Source of the DNA: Paracoccus aestuarii
Lineage (GTDB): Bacteria; Pseudomonadota; Alphaproteobacteria; Rhodobacterales; Rhodobacteraceae
Direction: 5' to 3'
Length of the DNA stretch: 64,000 nucleotides
NCBI RefSeq assembly: GCF_028553885.1
Contig: NZ_CP067171.1
Coordinates: 62,001 to 126,000, forward strand
The position numbers were made by a program, and so were the translations under genes. Positions 25,438 through 34,035 of this stretch are shown here, piece after piece. How positions within the stretch are numbered: the first letter of the stretch is position 1; each line of letters starts with the position of its first letter. The notes below the pieces were generated by a model. The model did no database searches and was not told where the DNA came from. It was given only the letters and a program-made list of their open reading frames with translations.

Positions 25438-26256
25438 TCAGCCGTCCTGCAGGCGCAAACGGTAGTCCGAGGGCGATTCCCCCATCCGCCGCCGGAACCG
25501 GCGCGAGAAATAGGACGGGTCGCCAAAGCCCAAGCGATAGCCGATCTGCGCCACCGGCATCCGGGTGAAGGCGATCAGGCGGCAGGCCTCGGCCATGGTC
25601 GCGGCCTCCAGATGGGCGGTCAGGCTGTGACCCTTGGCGGCGCGGATGATCCGGTTCAGATGGCTGGTCGTCACGTTCATCGCCGCCGCATAGTCCCGCG
25701 CCGTCCAGCCGCGGCCCAGATTGGCGGCGATCAGCGATTCCAGCCGGGTCAGGGCATGGCCCGCAGGGGGGGCCGCGGCGTCGCTCTCCTCGGCCAAGCT
25801 GGCCAGCAGGACCTGGGTCAGCCCGACCAGCTGCTGGGCGCGAAATGTGCCAGCGCCCGCATGGACCGCCTGCAGGTCGTCCATCAGCGTCCCGGCCCGC
25901 GCGCCCACCCGCCCGCGCCGCACCGCGCCCAGCCATGGCGCCATATCGGGCATCATCCCCGCCGTCACGGGGCTGGGAAAGGACAGGACCGCCCCTTCGG
26001 CCCCTTGGGAAAAGACGAAGCCATGCACCACCTGCGCGGGGATATAGAGGTAATCCCCCGCCCGCAGCCGCATCGCCTCGCCATCGGCGCGGGCCTGCGC
26101 CTCGCCCCCCTCGATGCGCAGGATCTGGGACATCTGGGGGTGGCGATGCGGGGTGATCACCCAGTCATGCAGCCGCGCGCGGTCCAGCACGCGTTCGCAA
26201 TGCACGACATCGGGAAAGGCGCTGGTTTCGCCATAGAGGGAAAAGACCGGGATCAT
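25438..26256 (-). CDS. pobR: AraC-family regulator of pobA (PobR type)
   Basis: A 272-residue AraC/XylS regulator with an N-terminal cupin sensor (TPHRHPQMSQILRIEGGEAQ, DYLYIPAQVVHGFVF) and two C-terminal HTH motifs (WTARDYAAAMNVTTSHLNRI and MPVAQIGYRLGFGDPSYFSR). The start MIPVFSLYGE at 26256 is typical of AraC-type PobR; a longer frame to 26292 is less likely. Divergent orientation to pobA, 90 bp away, supports activation of pobA by 4-hydroxybenzoate. Confidence 0.88.
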   Translation of the reverse strand: MIPVFSLYGETSAFPDVVHCERVLDRARLHDWVITPHRHPQMSQILRIEGGEAQARADGEAMRLRAGDYLYIPAQVVHGFVFSQGAEGAVLSFPSPVTAGMMPDMAPWLGAVRRGRVGARAGTLMDDLQAVHAGAGTFRAQQLVGLTQVLLASLAEESDAAAPPAGHALTRLESLIAANLGRGWTARDYAAAMNVTTSHLNRIIRAAKGHSLTAHLEAATMAEACRLIAFTRMPVAQIGYRLGFGDPSYFSRRFRRRMGESPSDYRLRLQDG

Positions 26257-26346
26257 GCGCGAAAAGTACCACTCAATGCCGGGCGCGTCCATTCGCGCCG
26301 GACCGGCCCGGCGCTAGGCTGGGACCAGACAAGGGGGGAACGCGCC

Positions 26347-27525
26347 ATGACCACCATCCGCAGCCAGGTCGCCATCATCGGCGGCGGCCCGTCGGGGCTG
26401 CTGCTGTCGCAGCTGCTGAACCGGGCGGGCATCGACACGGTCGTGCTGGAACGCGCCACCCGCGACCACGTCCTGTCGCGCATCCGGGCGGGCATCCTGG
26501 AAAGCGGCACGGTGGACCTGCTGGCCGAGGCCGGGGTCGATGACCGCCTGCGGGCCGAGGGCATCCCCCATGACGGCTTCTGCCTGTCGGACGAGGACCG
26601 GATGATCCATGTTGACATCCATGCGCTGACCGGGCGGCAGGTCACTGTCTATGGCCAGACCGAGGTGACGCGCGACCTCTATCAGGCGCAGGATGCGATG
26701 GGCACCCGGATCCTGCACGGGGTCGAGGATGTGCGCATCACCGATCTGGACCAGCCCCGATCGGTCGTCACCTTCACCCATCAGGGCCGCGCCATGCGGC
26801 TGGAGGCCGAATTCGTCGCCGGTTGCGACGGGTTTCACGGCGTGTCGCGCCGCACCATTCCCGAGGATCGGCGCCGCGAATTCGAACGGGTCTATCCCTT
26901 CGGCTGGCTGGGCATCCTGGCGCGGATGGCGCCCTTGGCGCCCGAGCTGGTCTATGCCAATTCCCCCGACGGCTTTGCCCTGGCCTCCATGCGCAACGCC
27001 GCGCTGGTGCGGATGTATGTCCAGGTCCCCGCCACCGACCGCCCCGAGGACTGGTCCGACGAGCGGTTCTGGCAGGCCTTCGCGCGCCGCATCCCGGCCG
27101 AACTGGCCGCAGGCCTGACCCCCGCCCCCTCGATCGAGAAATCCATCGCGCCGCTGCGCAGCTTCGTCTCCGAGCCGCTGCGATGGGGCAACCTGTTCCT
27201 GGTCGGCGACAGCGCCCATATCGTGCCGCCGACCGGGGCCAAGGGGTTGAACCTGGCGGCCTCGGACGTGTTCTATCTGCACCAGGCGCTGATCGCGGCG
27301 CTGCGCGGCGGCGACCGGGCGGGCATCGACGGCTATTCCGACTGCGCGCTGGCGCGGATCTGGAAGGCGATGCGGTTCAGCTGGCAGATGACCACGATGC
27401 TGCACCGCTTCGACGGCGAGGACGGCTTTGCCGCCCAGATGCGCCGCGCGACGCTGGACCACCTGGCCCGGTCCGAGACCGCGCGCCGCGACCTGGCCGA
27501 GAATTACGTGGGCCTGCCCCTGTGA
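26347..27525 (+). CDS. pobA: 4-Hydroxybenzoate 3-monooxygenase
   Basis: A 392-residue FAD monooxygenase that turns 4-hydroxybenzoate into protocatechuate with NAD(P)H. Motifs: the FAD site GGGPSGLLL, the substrate loop with SRIRAGILESGTVDLL, the DG motif GCDGFHGVSRR, and the second FAD motif LVGDSAHIVPPTGAKGLNLA. Length equals the well-studied pseudomonad enzyme. GGGG-rich Shine-Dalgarno before the ATG. Confidence 0.97.
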   Translation: MTTIRSQVAIIGGGPSGLLLSQLLNRAGIDTVVLERATRDHVLSRIRAGILESGTVDLLAEAGVDDRLRAEGIPHDGFCLSDEDRMIHVDIHALTGRQVTVYGQTEVTRDLYQAQDAMGTRILHGVEDVRITDLDQPRSVVTFTHQGRAMRLEAEFVAGCDGFHGVSRRTIPEDRRREFERVYPFGWLGILARMAPLAPELVYANSPDGFALASMRNAALVRMYVQVPATDRPEDWSDERFWQAFARRIPAELAAGLTPAPSIEKSIAPLRSFVSEPLRWGNLFLVGDSAHIVPPTGAKGLNLAASDVFYLHQALIAALRGGDRAGIDGYSDCALARIWKAMRFSWQMTTMLHRFDGEDGFAAQMRRATLDHLARSETARRDLAENYVGLPL

Positions 27526-27550
27526 ACCGGGGCGGGAAAGGGAGGACTCA

Positions 27551-28996
27551 ATGACGCTATCCATGATCATCGACGGGCAGGACAGCCCCGCCGCATCCGG
27601 CGCGACCTATGACCGCCGCGACCCGGTGACGGGGGATGTGGCCACCACCGCCCCCGCCGCGGGCCCGGACGACATGCGCCGGGCGGTGGATGCGGCGGCG
27701 GCGGCCTTTCCCGCCTGGTCCGCCACCGGCCCGGGCGAGCGCCGCAAGCTGTTGTCCAAGGCCGCCGACGCGCTGGAGGAGATGACCCCCGAGATCATCC
27801 GCACCGCCATGGCCGAAACCGGGGCGACCGGCCCCTGGATCGGCTTCAACTGCAGCCTGGCCGCCGGGATGCTGCGCGAGGCCGCGGCCATGACCACCCA
27901 GATCGCGGGCCAGATCATCCCGTCGAACAAGCCCGGCACCCTGGCCATGGCGCAGCGGCGCCCGCATGGCGTCTGCCTGGGGATCGCGCCGTGGAACGCC
28001 CCGGTCATCCTGGGCACGCGGGCGGTGGCCATGCCCATCGCCTGCGGCAACACCGTGGTGCTGAAGGCCTCCGAGATGTGCCCCGCCACCCATATGGCCA
28101 TCGGCGAGGCCTTCCGCCGCGCGGGCTTTCCGCCGGGCGTGCTGAACGTGGTGACGAACGCCCCCGACGATGCCGCCGCGGTGGTCGAGGCGCTGGTCGG
28201 CGACGACCGCCTCAGGCATGTGAACTTCACCGGATCGACCAAGGTCGGGCGCATCATCGCCCGCCTGGCCGCCGAGGGGCTGAAGCCCGCCCTGCTGGAA
28301 CTGGGCGGCAAGGCGCCGCTGATCGTGCTGGACGATGCGGATGTGGATGCGGCGGTGAACGGCGCGGCCTTCGGCGCCTTCATGAACCAGGGACAGATCT
28401 GCATGTCCACCGAACGCATCATCGTCCAGCAGGGGATCGCCGACCGCTTCGTCGCGGCGCTGGTCGACAAGGTCCGCGGCCTGCCCGCGGGCGATCCGCG
28501 GGGCGAGGTCGTCCTGGGCGCCCTGGTCACCCCGGAGGCGGCCGGCCGGATGGACGACATCATCGCCGACGCCACCGCCAAGGGCGGGCGGGTGATCGCC
28601 GGGGGCGGCCGCGACGGCGCCGTGGTCGAGGCGACGCTGATCGACCATGTCACCCCCGACATGACCGTCTATGCCGAGGAAAGCTTCGGCCCCGTCAAGC
28701 CGATCATCCGCGTGGCCGATGACGACGAGGCCGTGCGGGTGGCCAATGACACGCCCTACGGGCTGTCGGCGGCGGTCTATGGCGGCGACCTGACGCGCGC
28801 GATGCGCGTGGCCGACCGGATCGACAGCGGCATCTGCCACATCAACGGCCCGACCGTGGGCGACGAGGCGCAGATGCCCTTTGGCGGGGTCAAGGATTCG
28901 GGCTATGGCCGGTTTGGCGGCACCGCGGCCATCGACGCCTTCACCTGGCTGCGTTGGGTCACGATCGAGGACCCGCATCAGCATTACCCCTTCTGA
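27551..28996 (+). CDS. Aromatic aldehyde dehydrogenase (vanillin/benzaldehyde dehydrogenase type)
   Basis: A 481-residue NAD(P)-dependent aldehyde dehydrogenase. Catalytic Glu is in LELGGKAPLIVLDDADVD and catalytic Cys in FMNQGQICMSTERI; the cofactor motif is NFTGSTKVG. The sequence style (GNTVVLKASEMCPATH, HINGPTVGDEAQMPFGGVKDSGYGR split here) matches vanillin and salicylaldehyde/benzaldehyde dehydrogenases. Placed 25 bp after pobA, it likely oxidises 4-hydroxybenzaldehyde or vanillin to the acid. GGAGGA lies 5 bp before the ATG. Confidence 0.88.
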   Translation: MTLSMIIDGQDSPAASGATYDRRDPVTGDVATTAPAAGPDDMRRAVDAAAAAFPAWSATGPGERRKLLSKAADALEEMTPEIIRTAMAETGATGPWIGFNCSLAAGMLREAAAMTTQIAGQIIPSNKPGTLAMAQRRPHGVCLGIAPWNAPVILGTRAVAMPIACGNTVVLKASEMCPATHMAIGEAFRRAGFPPGVLNVVTNAPDDAAAVVEALVGDDRLRHVNFTGSTKVGRIIARLAAEGLKPALLELGGKAPLIVLDDADVDAAVNGAAFGAFMNQGQICMSTERIIVQQGIADRFVAALVDKVRGLPAGDPRGEVVLGALVTPEAAGRMDDIIADATAKGGRVIAGGGRDGAVVEATLIDHVTPDMTVYAEESFGPVKPIIRVADDDEAVRVANDTPYGLSAAVYGGDLTRAMRVADRIDSGICHINGPTVGDEAQMPFGGVKDSGYGRFGGTAAIDAFTWLRWVTIEDPHQHYPF

Positions 28997-29004
28997 CCGG
29001 TCAG
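28993..29004. repeat. 12-bp perfect palindrome across two convergent stop codons
   Basis: CTGACCGGTCAG contains the TGA stop of the aldehyde dehydrogenase (28994-28996) and, on the other strand, the stop of the LysR gene (29001-29003). It may act as a weak bidirectional end signal, or it may be chance. Confidence 0.4.
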
Positions 29005-29912
29005 CCGCGGCAGGCCTGCCAGATCAGCTCGCGCAGCCAGCGATGCAGGGCCGAGGCGTTCGTGTCGGCCGCCCAACCGATGCGCAGGTCGAACCGGCCC
29101 CCGAACGGACAGTCCCGCAGGACCAGCCGCGCCCCGAGCCGCGCGCCCAGCCTGCGCGGCACCGTCGCCACCAGATCCGACCCCGCGATCAGCGTGTCCA
29201 GCCCGGCGGGGCTGGGCACGGTGATCGCGGGCGTCAGGCGATGGCCCGCGGCCTCGATCTCCTGCAGATAGGCGGACCGCCATGTGCCGCCATACTGGAT
29301 CAGCACATGGGCCAGCGACAGATAGGCGGCCTCGTCCAGCTCCGGGCCGCGGGCGGCGGGATGGGCGGGATCCATCAGGCAGGCGTAATCCTCGGGATAG
29401 AGGCGGCGGGAATGGAACCCCGCCCCCGCGGGCGCGAAGGGGCCGACCAGCACATCCGCCTCGCGCGACAGCAGGCGCAGATGCCCGTCCCCGGCGGCGT
29501 TGATCACCGCCACCGTCATCCGCGGCGCCGCCTGCCGGATCGCCGCGACGATGCGCGGGATCAGCAGCACCCGTTCGTAATAATTGCAGGCGATCGTCAC
29601 GTTGCGCGTCGATCGGGCGGGATCGAAGGCGTCGGGGCGCACCATCTCCTCCATCGCGGCCAGGATCGTGCCGGTGCCCGCCAGCAGGGCGGCGCAGCGT
29701 TCCGTCGCCACCTGCGCCCCGCCTTGGCGCACGAAGAGCGGATCGCCGAAACAGGCCCGCAGCTTGCCCATGGTATAGCTGACCGCCGACTGGTTCACGC
29801 CCAACCGGTCCGCCGCCGCCGAGAAGGACCCCGCATCGCGCACGACCTGCAGCATCTCCAGCGCGGCGAAGTCCAGCGCGGCGGCCTCGGGGGGCAGGGT
29901 GGGGTGACGCAT
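29001..29912 (-). CDS. LysR-family regulator divergent from the P450 system
   Basis: A 303-residue LysR protein (HTH: ALEMLQVVRDAGSFSAAADRL and NQSAVSYTMGKLRACFGDPLF, residues 15-60). The ATG at 29912 has GGAGG 5 bp upstream; an ATG at 29924 would add four residues. It is divergent from the P450-ferredoxin-reductase operon, with a strong inverted repeat in between, and is probably its regulator. The effector is unknown but is likely a methoxylated or hydroxylated aromatic acid. Confidence 0.87.
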   Translation of the reverse strand: MRHPTLPPEAAALDFAALEMLQVVRDAGSFSAAADRLGVNQSAVSYTMGKLRACFGDPLFVRQGGAQVATERCAALLAGTGTILAAMEEMVRPDAFDPARSTRNVTIACNYYERVLLIPRIVAAIRQAAPRMTVAVINAAGDGHLRLLSREADVLVGPFAPAGAGFHSRRLYPEDYACLMDPAHPAARGPELDEAAYLSLAHVLIQYGGTWRSAYLQEIEAAGHRLTPAITVPSPAGLDTLIAGSDLVATVPRRLGARLGARLVLRDCPFGGRFDLRIGWAADTNASALHRWLRELIWQACRG

Positions 29913-29934
29913 GACGGCCTCCATCGAATTTCCT

Positions 29935-29966
29935 GATGGATCATAACCGATCCATCGCATGGATCG
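29935..29966. promoter_or_regulatory. LysR operator between the LysR gene and the P450 gene
   Basis: GATGGATC-N6-GATCCATC (29935-29956) is a perfect 8-bp inverted repeat, followed by a third related half-site CATGGATC (29958-29965). Paired plus extra half-sites in a divergent gap are typical for LysR binding and activation sites. Confidence 0.65.
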
Positions 29967-30021
29967 AAACCCCCCGCATCGTCTAGCCTGACCCCGGAGG
30001 AGAGGAAGGGAGGATCTGGAC

Positions 30022-31197
30022 GTGCCGCTTGCACCCCTGGACCGCACGATCACATTGGACCGACTGGCCCGCGACCCCTATCCGGTCTATCGCCGGTTGC
30101 GGGCGGAAAGCCCGGTGCTGCGCGTGGAATCGGTGGGCCGGACCCTGCTGACCAAGGCCGCGCTGACCAAGCTGGTCAAGGACGACCCGGAGCTGTTCAG
30201 CAGCGACGACCCCAACACCCCCATGCGCCCGGCCTTCCGCGCCCATACCCTGATGCGCAAGGACGGTGCCGAACATCTGGCCGAACGGCGCGCGATCTCC
30301 AAGGCGCTGACGCCCAAGCGGATCGTGGCGGATTGGGCACCGCTCTACGAACGCCTGGCCGAGGAATACATCGCCCGCCTGCCGCGGGGCGAGGTCGTGG
30401 ATCTTTTCGCCGATCTCTGCGGGCCGCTTTCGGCGCGGATCCTGGCGCATATCCTGGGCATCCCGGAGGCCAGCGACGCGCAGATGATGCGCTGGTCCCA
30501 GCAGCTGATCGACGGGGCGGGCAATTTCGGCTGGCGCCCCGAGCCCTTCGCCGCATCCGACCGCGCCAATGACGAGATGGACGCCCTGTTCGACCGCGTG
30601 GGGCCCCGGCGGATCGCCGATCCCGACGGATCGGCCCTGTCGCTGATGCTGACGGCGGACAGCCCGATCCCGGTCTCCCAGATCCATGCCAACATCAAGA
30701 TCGCCATCGGCGGCGGCATCAACGAGCCGCGCGACGCGATGGCCACGATCCTGTTCGGGCTGCTGACCAATCCCGACCAGCTGGCCGAGGTGCGGGCCCG
30801 CGACGCCTGGTCCGAGGCCTTCGAGGAGGGCGTGCGATGGGTCGCCCCCATCCAGGCCAGCTCGCGCCTGGTGACGCGCGACACCCAGCTGGGCGGCTTC
30901 GACATTCCCGCCGGCGACACGGTCATGACCATCCAGGCCAGCGCGAACCGCGACGAGGAGATCTTCGAGCGGGGCGAGGAATTCCATGTCTTCCGCGCCA
31001 GGAACCCGCATCAGGCCTTCGGCAATGGCCCCCATCACTGCGCGGGCGCCCATGTCGCCCGGCGCACCGTCGGCAAGATCATCCTGCCGATGCTGTTCGA
31101 CCGCTTTCCCGACATGCGCCTGCCCGATCCGGACGCGGTGCGCTGGCGCGGCTTCGGGTTCCGCGGCCCCGTCAACCTGCCCGTGCGGCTGAACTGA
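30022..31197 (+). CDS. Cytochrome P450 (class I, probable aromatic O-demethylase or hydroxylase)
   Basis: A 391-residue soluble P450 from a GTG at 30022 (AAGGGAGG upstream). The heme loop FGNGPHHCAGAHVARR gives the thiolate ligand Cys340. The ExxR helix lies in EGVRWVAP. In the I-helix the usual acid-alcohol pair (Asp/Glu-Thr) is replaced by Asn234-Glu235 in GGGINEPRD. It is followed by its own 2Fe-2S ferredoxin and FAD reductase, so it is a complete bacterial class I system. Position beside pobA, the aldehyde dehydrogenase and hydroxycinnamate genes suggests O-demethylation of a methoxybenzoate or guaiacol-type compound; this is inference. Confidence 0.9.
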   Translation: MPLAPLDRTITLDRLARDPYPVYRRLRAESPVLRVESVGRTLLTKAALTKLVKDDPELFSSDDPNTPMRPAFRAHTLMRKDGAEHLAERRAISKALTPKRIVADWAPLYERLAEEYIARLPRGEVVDLFADLCGPLSARILAHILGIPEASDAQMMRWSQQLIDGAGNFGWRPEPFAASDRANDEMDALFDRVGPRRIADPDGSALSLMLTADSPIPVSQIHANIKIAIGGGINEPRDAMATILFGLLTNPDQLAEVRARDAWSEAFEEGVRWVAPIQASSRLVTRDTQLGGFDIPAGDTVMTIQASANRDEEIFERGEEFHVFRARNPHQAFGNGPHHCAGAHVARRTVGKIILPMLFDRFPDMRLPDPDAVRWRGFGFRGPVNLPVRLN

Positions 31198-31213
31198 CCA
31201 GAAAGGACGCCCC

Positions 31214-31537
31214 ATGATCCGCGTGACCTTCACTGCCCCCGACGGACAGGCCACCACCATCGAGGCCGAGGACGGCCAGAGCGTGATGCAGGCCGCCGTC
31301 GCCCATGACATCGACGGCATCGTCGGCGAATGCGGCGGCGCGATGATGTGTGCGACCTGCCATTGCTATGTCGATGCCGCCTGGACCGCCCGCACCGGAG
31401 GCCCGTCCCCCGACGAGGCCGAGATGCTGGAGGGCGCCGCCGCCGAGGTCGACGACCGGTCCCGCCTGTCCTGCCAGATCCGGCTCGGGCCCGGGCTGTA
31501 CGGGCTGGTGGTGCACCTGCCCGAGGAACAGATGTGA
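31214..31537 (+). CDS. 2Fe-2S ferredoxin (putidaredoxin type)
   Basis: A 107-residue ferredoxin. The cluster cysteines follow the adrenodoxin/putidaredoxin pattern: CGGAMMCATCHCYV and a distant Cys in RLSCQIRL. An additional Cys occurs in CHCYV. It carries electrons from the reductase encoded next to the P450. It overlaps the reductase start by 4 bp. Confidence 0.93.
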   Translation: MIRVTFTAPDGQATTIEAEDGQSVMQAAVAHDIDGIVGECGGAMMCATCHCYVDAAWTARTGGPSPDEAEMLEGAAAEVDDRSRLSCQIRLGPGLYGLVVHLPEEQM

Positions 31538-32709
31538 CCCCGGCCGGGACCGTCATCATCGGCGCGGGGCAGGGCGGGCTGCAGCTGGCCGCTAGCCTGC
31601 GCCAGGCGGGCCATTCCGGTCCCGTGACCCTGGTCGGCGCCGAGGACGGCCTGCCCTATCAGCGCCCGCCCCTGTCCAAGGCCTTCCTGCTGGACGGCCG
31701 GGCCGAGGCGCTGATCCTGCGCCCGGCCGCCTTCTTCGCGTCCAAAGACATCACCTACCTGCCCGGGCACCGGGCCGAGGCGATCGACCGCGCCGCCCGC
31801 ACCGTCACCCTGCATCATGCGGGCGGGCGGCGGGTGCTGCCCTATGACCACCTGGTCCTGGCCACCGGGTCGCGCAACCTGGTCCCGCCCCTGCCGGGGG
31901 CCGACACCGCCCTGGGCCTGCGCAGCATGGTCGATGCGCGGGCGCTGCGGGCGCGGCTGGCGGATGCCCGGCGGGTGGCGGTCATCGGGGCGGGCTTCAT
32001 CGGGCTGGAATTCGCCGCCGTCGCCCGCGGCCTGGGGCTGGAGGTGGCGGTGATCGAGGCCGCCCCCCGCCCGATGGTCCGCACCCTGTCCGCGCCCATG
32101 GCCGCGACGCTGGCCGACTGGCACCGCGCGCAGGGCAGCGTCCTGCATCTGGGCCGCGCGGCCGCCGAGGTCGACCGGGGCGTGGTCCTGGAGGATGGCC
32201 GCCACATCCCCGCCGATCTGGTCGTCATCGCCGCGGGCGTCCGGCCCCGCACCGAACTGGCCGAGGCCGCCGGGCTGGAGGTCGCGGACGGCATCCGCGT
32301 CGACGGCCGGCTGCTGACGCGCGATCCCGCGATCTCGGCCTTCGGGGATTGCGCCTCGGTGCCCTCGGCCCGGACGGGGCGGCATCTGCGGCTGGAAAGC
32401 GTGCAGGCGGCGACCGACCAGGCCCGGCTGATCGCCGCGCGCATCGCGGGCGGGGCGCCCGCCGACTATGCCGCCCTGCCGTGGTTCTGGTCGGATCAGG
32501 GGGCCTGCAAGCTGCAGATCGCGGGCCATGCCGGACCGGGGGCCGAGGACCGCGTCCTGGCGCCCGGCACCGTGGCGCGGATCGACGAACACGGCCTGGC
32601 CGCCATCGAGACGCTGAACAATCCGCGCACCCATATGGCCGCGCGCCGCCACCTGTCATCGCCCCCGGACGGGGACGGGGCCCTGCTGGACCGCATCATC
32701 GCCGCCTGA
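31534..32709 (+). CDS. FAD-dependent ferredoxin reductase
   Basis: A 391-residue NAD(P)H:ferredoxin reductase of the putidaredoxin reductase type, from a GTG at 31534. Motifs: FAD GAGQGGLQLAASLR, YQRPPLSKAFL, NAD site VIGAGFIGLEFAA, and the second FAD motif AFGDCASVPS. The C-terminal dimerisation part includes YAALPWFWSDQG. It supplies electrons through the preceding ferredoxin to the P450. Confidence 0.93.
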   Translation: MTPAGTVIIGAGQGGLQLAASLRQAGHSGPVTLVGAEDGLPYQRPPLSKAFLLDGRAEALILRPAAFFASKDITYLPGHRAEAIDRAARTVTLHHAGGRRVLPYDHLVLATGSRNLVPPLPGADTALGLRSMVDARALRARLADARRVAVIGAGFIGLEFAAVARGLGLEVAVIEAAPRPMVRTLSAPMAATLADWHRAQGSVLHLGRAAAEVDRGVVLEDGRHIPADLVVIAAGVRPRTELAEAAGLEVADGIRVDGRLLTRDPAISAFGDCASVPSARTGRHLRLESVQAATDQARLIAARIAGGAPADYAALPWFWSDQGACKLQIAGHAGPGAEDRVLAPGTVARIDEHGLAAIETLNNPRTHMAARRHLSSPPDGDGALLDRIIAA

Positions 32710-32737
32710 CACCGGCTTTCTTTGGGAGGAGAGAACC

Positions 32738-33523
32738 ATGACCCGCACCATCACCCTGGCCGCCGCGCTGAGCCTGTCGGCGGGTGCCGCCCATGCGCAG
32801 GAACTGCGCTATGCCAACTGGGCCGCGCCCATGCACACGATCACCGCATCCCAGATCGACCCCATGGCCGAGGCGCTGTCCACGGGCACCGGCGGCGCGG
32901 TCACCCTGCGCGCCTATCACGGGGGCGAGCTGGGGGCGGGCCCGCAGGACCAGTTCGTGCGTGTGGTCCAAGGCACGGCCGATCTGGGCTGGGGCCTGCC
33001 CGGCTACACCTCGTCGCAATTCCCGCTGACGATGATGTTGGAGGCGCCGGGCGCGCTGCCCCTGGACGAACCCGTCCATGCCGCCTTCCGCCGCGCCGCC
33101 GATGCGGTCGAGGGCGAGTTTCCGATGACCGAGGTCCTGTCCTTCTGGGGCTCCGAGCCCAACATCCTGATGATGCGCGACCGCGAGATCCGCGCGCCGG
33201 GCGATCTGGCCGGGCTGAAGATCCGCGTTGCGGGGGCCATCGCAGCGGATGCCGTCGCGGCGCTTGGCGCGACGCCGGTCCAGATCCCGATGACCCAGGT
33301 CTATAACGGGCTGCAGACCGGGCTGATCGACGGGCTGGTCAGCGGCGGCTCGGTGCTGCAGGACTTCCGCTTGGACGCGGCGCGGCAGTCGGACGCCGTG
33401 ACCGTCCACGACCTGCAGGGCGAGGAGGCCGCCGCCTTCGACGCCGCGATGGCCGAGGTGACCGAGGCCTATGTGGCCCGCGTCGGCGGCGCCGAGGTGC
33501 TGGCACGGATGCGCGGGGAATGA
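32738..33523 (+). CDS. TRAP transporter solute-binding protein, internally shortened
   Basis: A 261-residue DctP-type protein with a signal peptide (TLAAALSLSAGAAHAQ). The N-terminal lobe and GLKIRVAGAIAADAVAALGA/GLIDGLVSGGSVLQDF regions are normal. After FRLD the frame goes directly to AARQSDAVTVHDLQGEEAAAF, which aligns with the far C-terminus. About 60 residues of the second lobe, including FFLxMN-type ligand residues, appear missing, compared with the usual 320-340 residues. The frame is kept, so this looks like a clean internal deletion. Ligand binding is doubtful. It overlaps dctQ by 4 bp. Confidence 0.8.
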   Translation: MTRTITLAAALSLSAGAAHAQELRYANWAAPMHTITASQIDPMAEALSTGTGGAVTLRAYHGGELGAGPQDQFVRVVQGTADLGWGLPGYTSSQFPLTMMLEAPGALPLDEPVHAAFRRAADAVEGEFPMTEVLSFWGSEPNILMMRDREIRAPGDLAGLKIRVAGAIAADAVAALGATPVQIPMTQVYNGLQTGLIDGLVSGGSVLQDFRLDAARQSDAVTVHDLQGEEAAAFDAAMAEVTEAYVARVGGAEVLARMRGE

Positions 33524-34035
33524 TGCTGGACCGGCTGGTGCGGCTGTCGGACGCCCTGATCGCGCTGTCGGCGATGATCGGGACGGCGGGGCTGATCGTC
33601 GTCACCGGCGTCATCGTCGCGGATGTGACGGGGCGCAACCTGGGCGCGCCGCTCTTCGGGGCGCAGGACCTCGTGACGATGACCATGGTGCTGGTCGTCT
33701 TCGGGGGCATGGCGCTCTGCGACCGGACGGGCGGGCATATCGCGGTGGACATCTTCCAGCCGTGGTTCCCCGACCGGGTGAACCGCGCGATCGACGTGCT
33801 GGCCGCCCTTCTGGGGGCGGTGATCTTTCTGGCCATCGCCTATGCCGTCTTCCGCAGCGCCCAGCTGAGCCAGATGCTGAACCTGTCCACCAACCTGCTG
33901 CGCCTGCCCACGGCCTGGTTCCAGTTCGCGCTGGTCGGGCTGTCGCTGGTCAGCGCGCTGGCCCTGTCGCTGCGCGCGGCGGTCACGCTGATCCGCGGCG
34001 CGCCCCCCGCCCCCTGGCCCGGGGCCGACCCATGA
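33520..34035 (+). CDS. TRAP transporter small permease (DctQ type)
   Basis: A 171-residue protein with four predicted transmembrane helices and the family segment FGGMALCDRTGGHIAVDIFQPWFPDRVN. It links the binding protein to the large permease. It overlaps both neighbours by 4 bp. Confidence 0.92.
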   Translation: MMLDRLVRLSDALIALSAMIGTAGLIVVTGVIVADVTGRNLGAPLFGAQDLVTMTMVLVVFGGMALCDRTGGHIAVDIFQPWFPDRVNRAIDVLAALLGAVIFLAIAYAVFRSAQLSQMLNLSTNLLRLPTAWFQFALVGLSLVSALALSLRAAVTLIRGAPPAPWPGADP

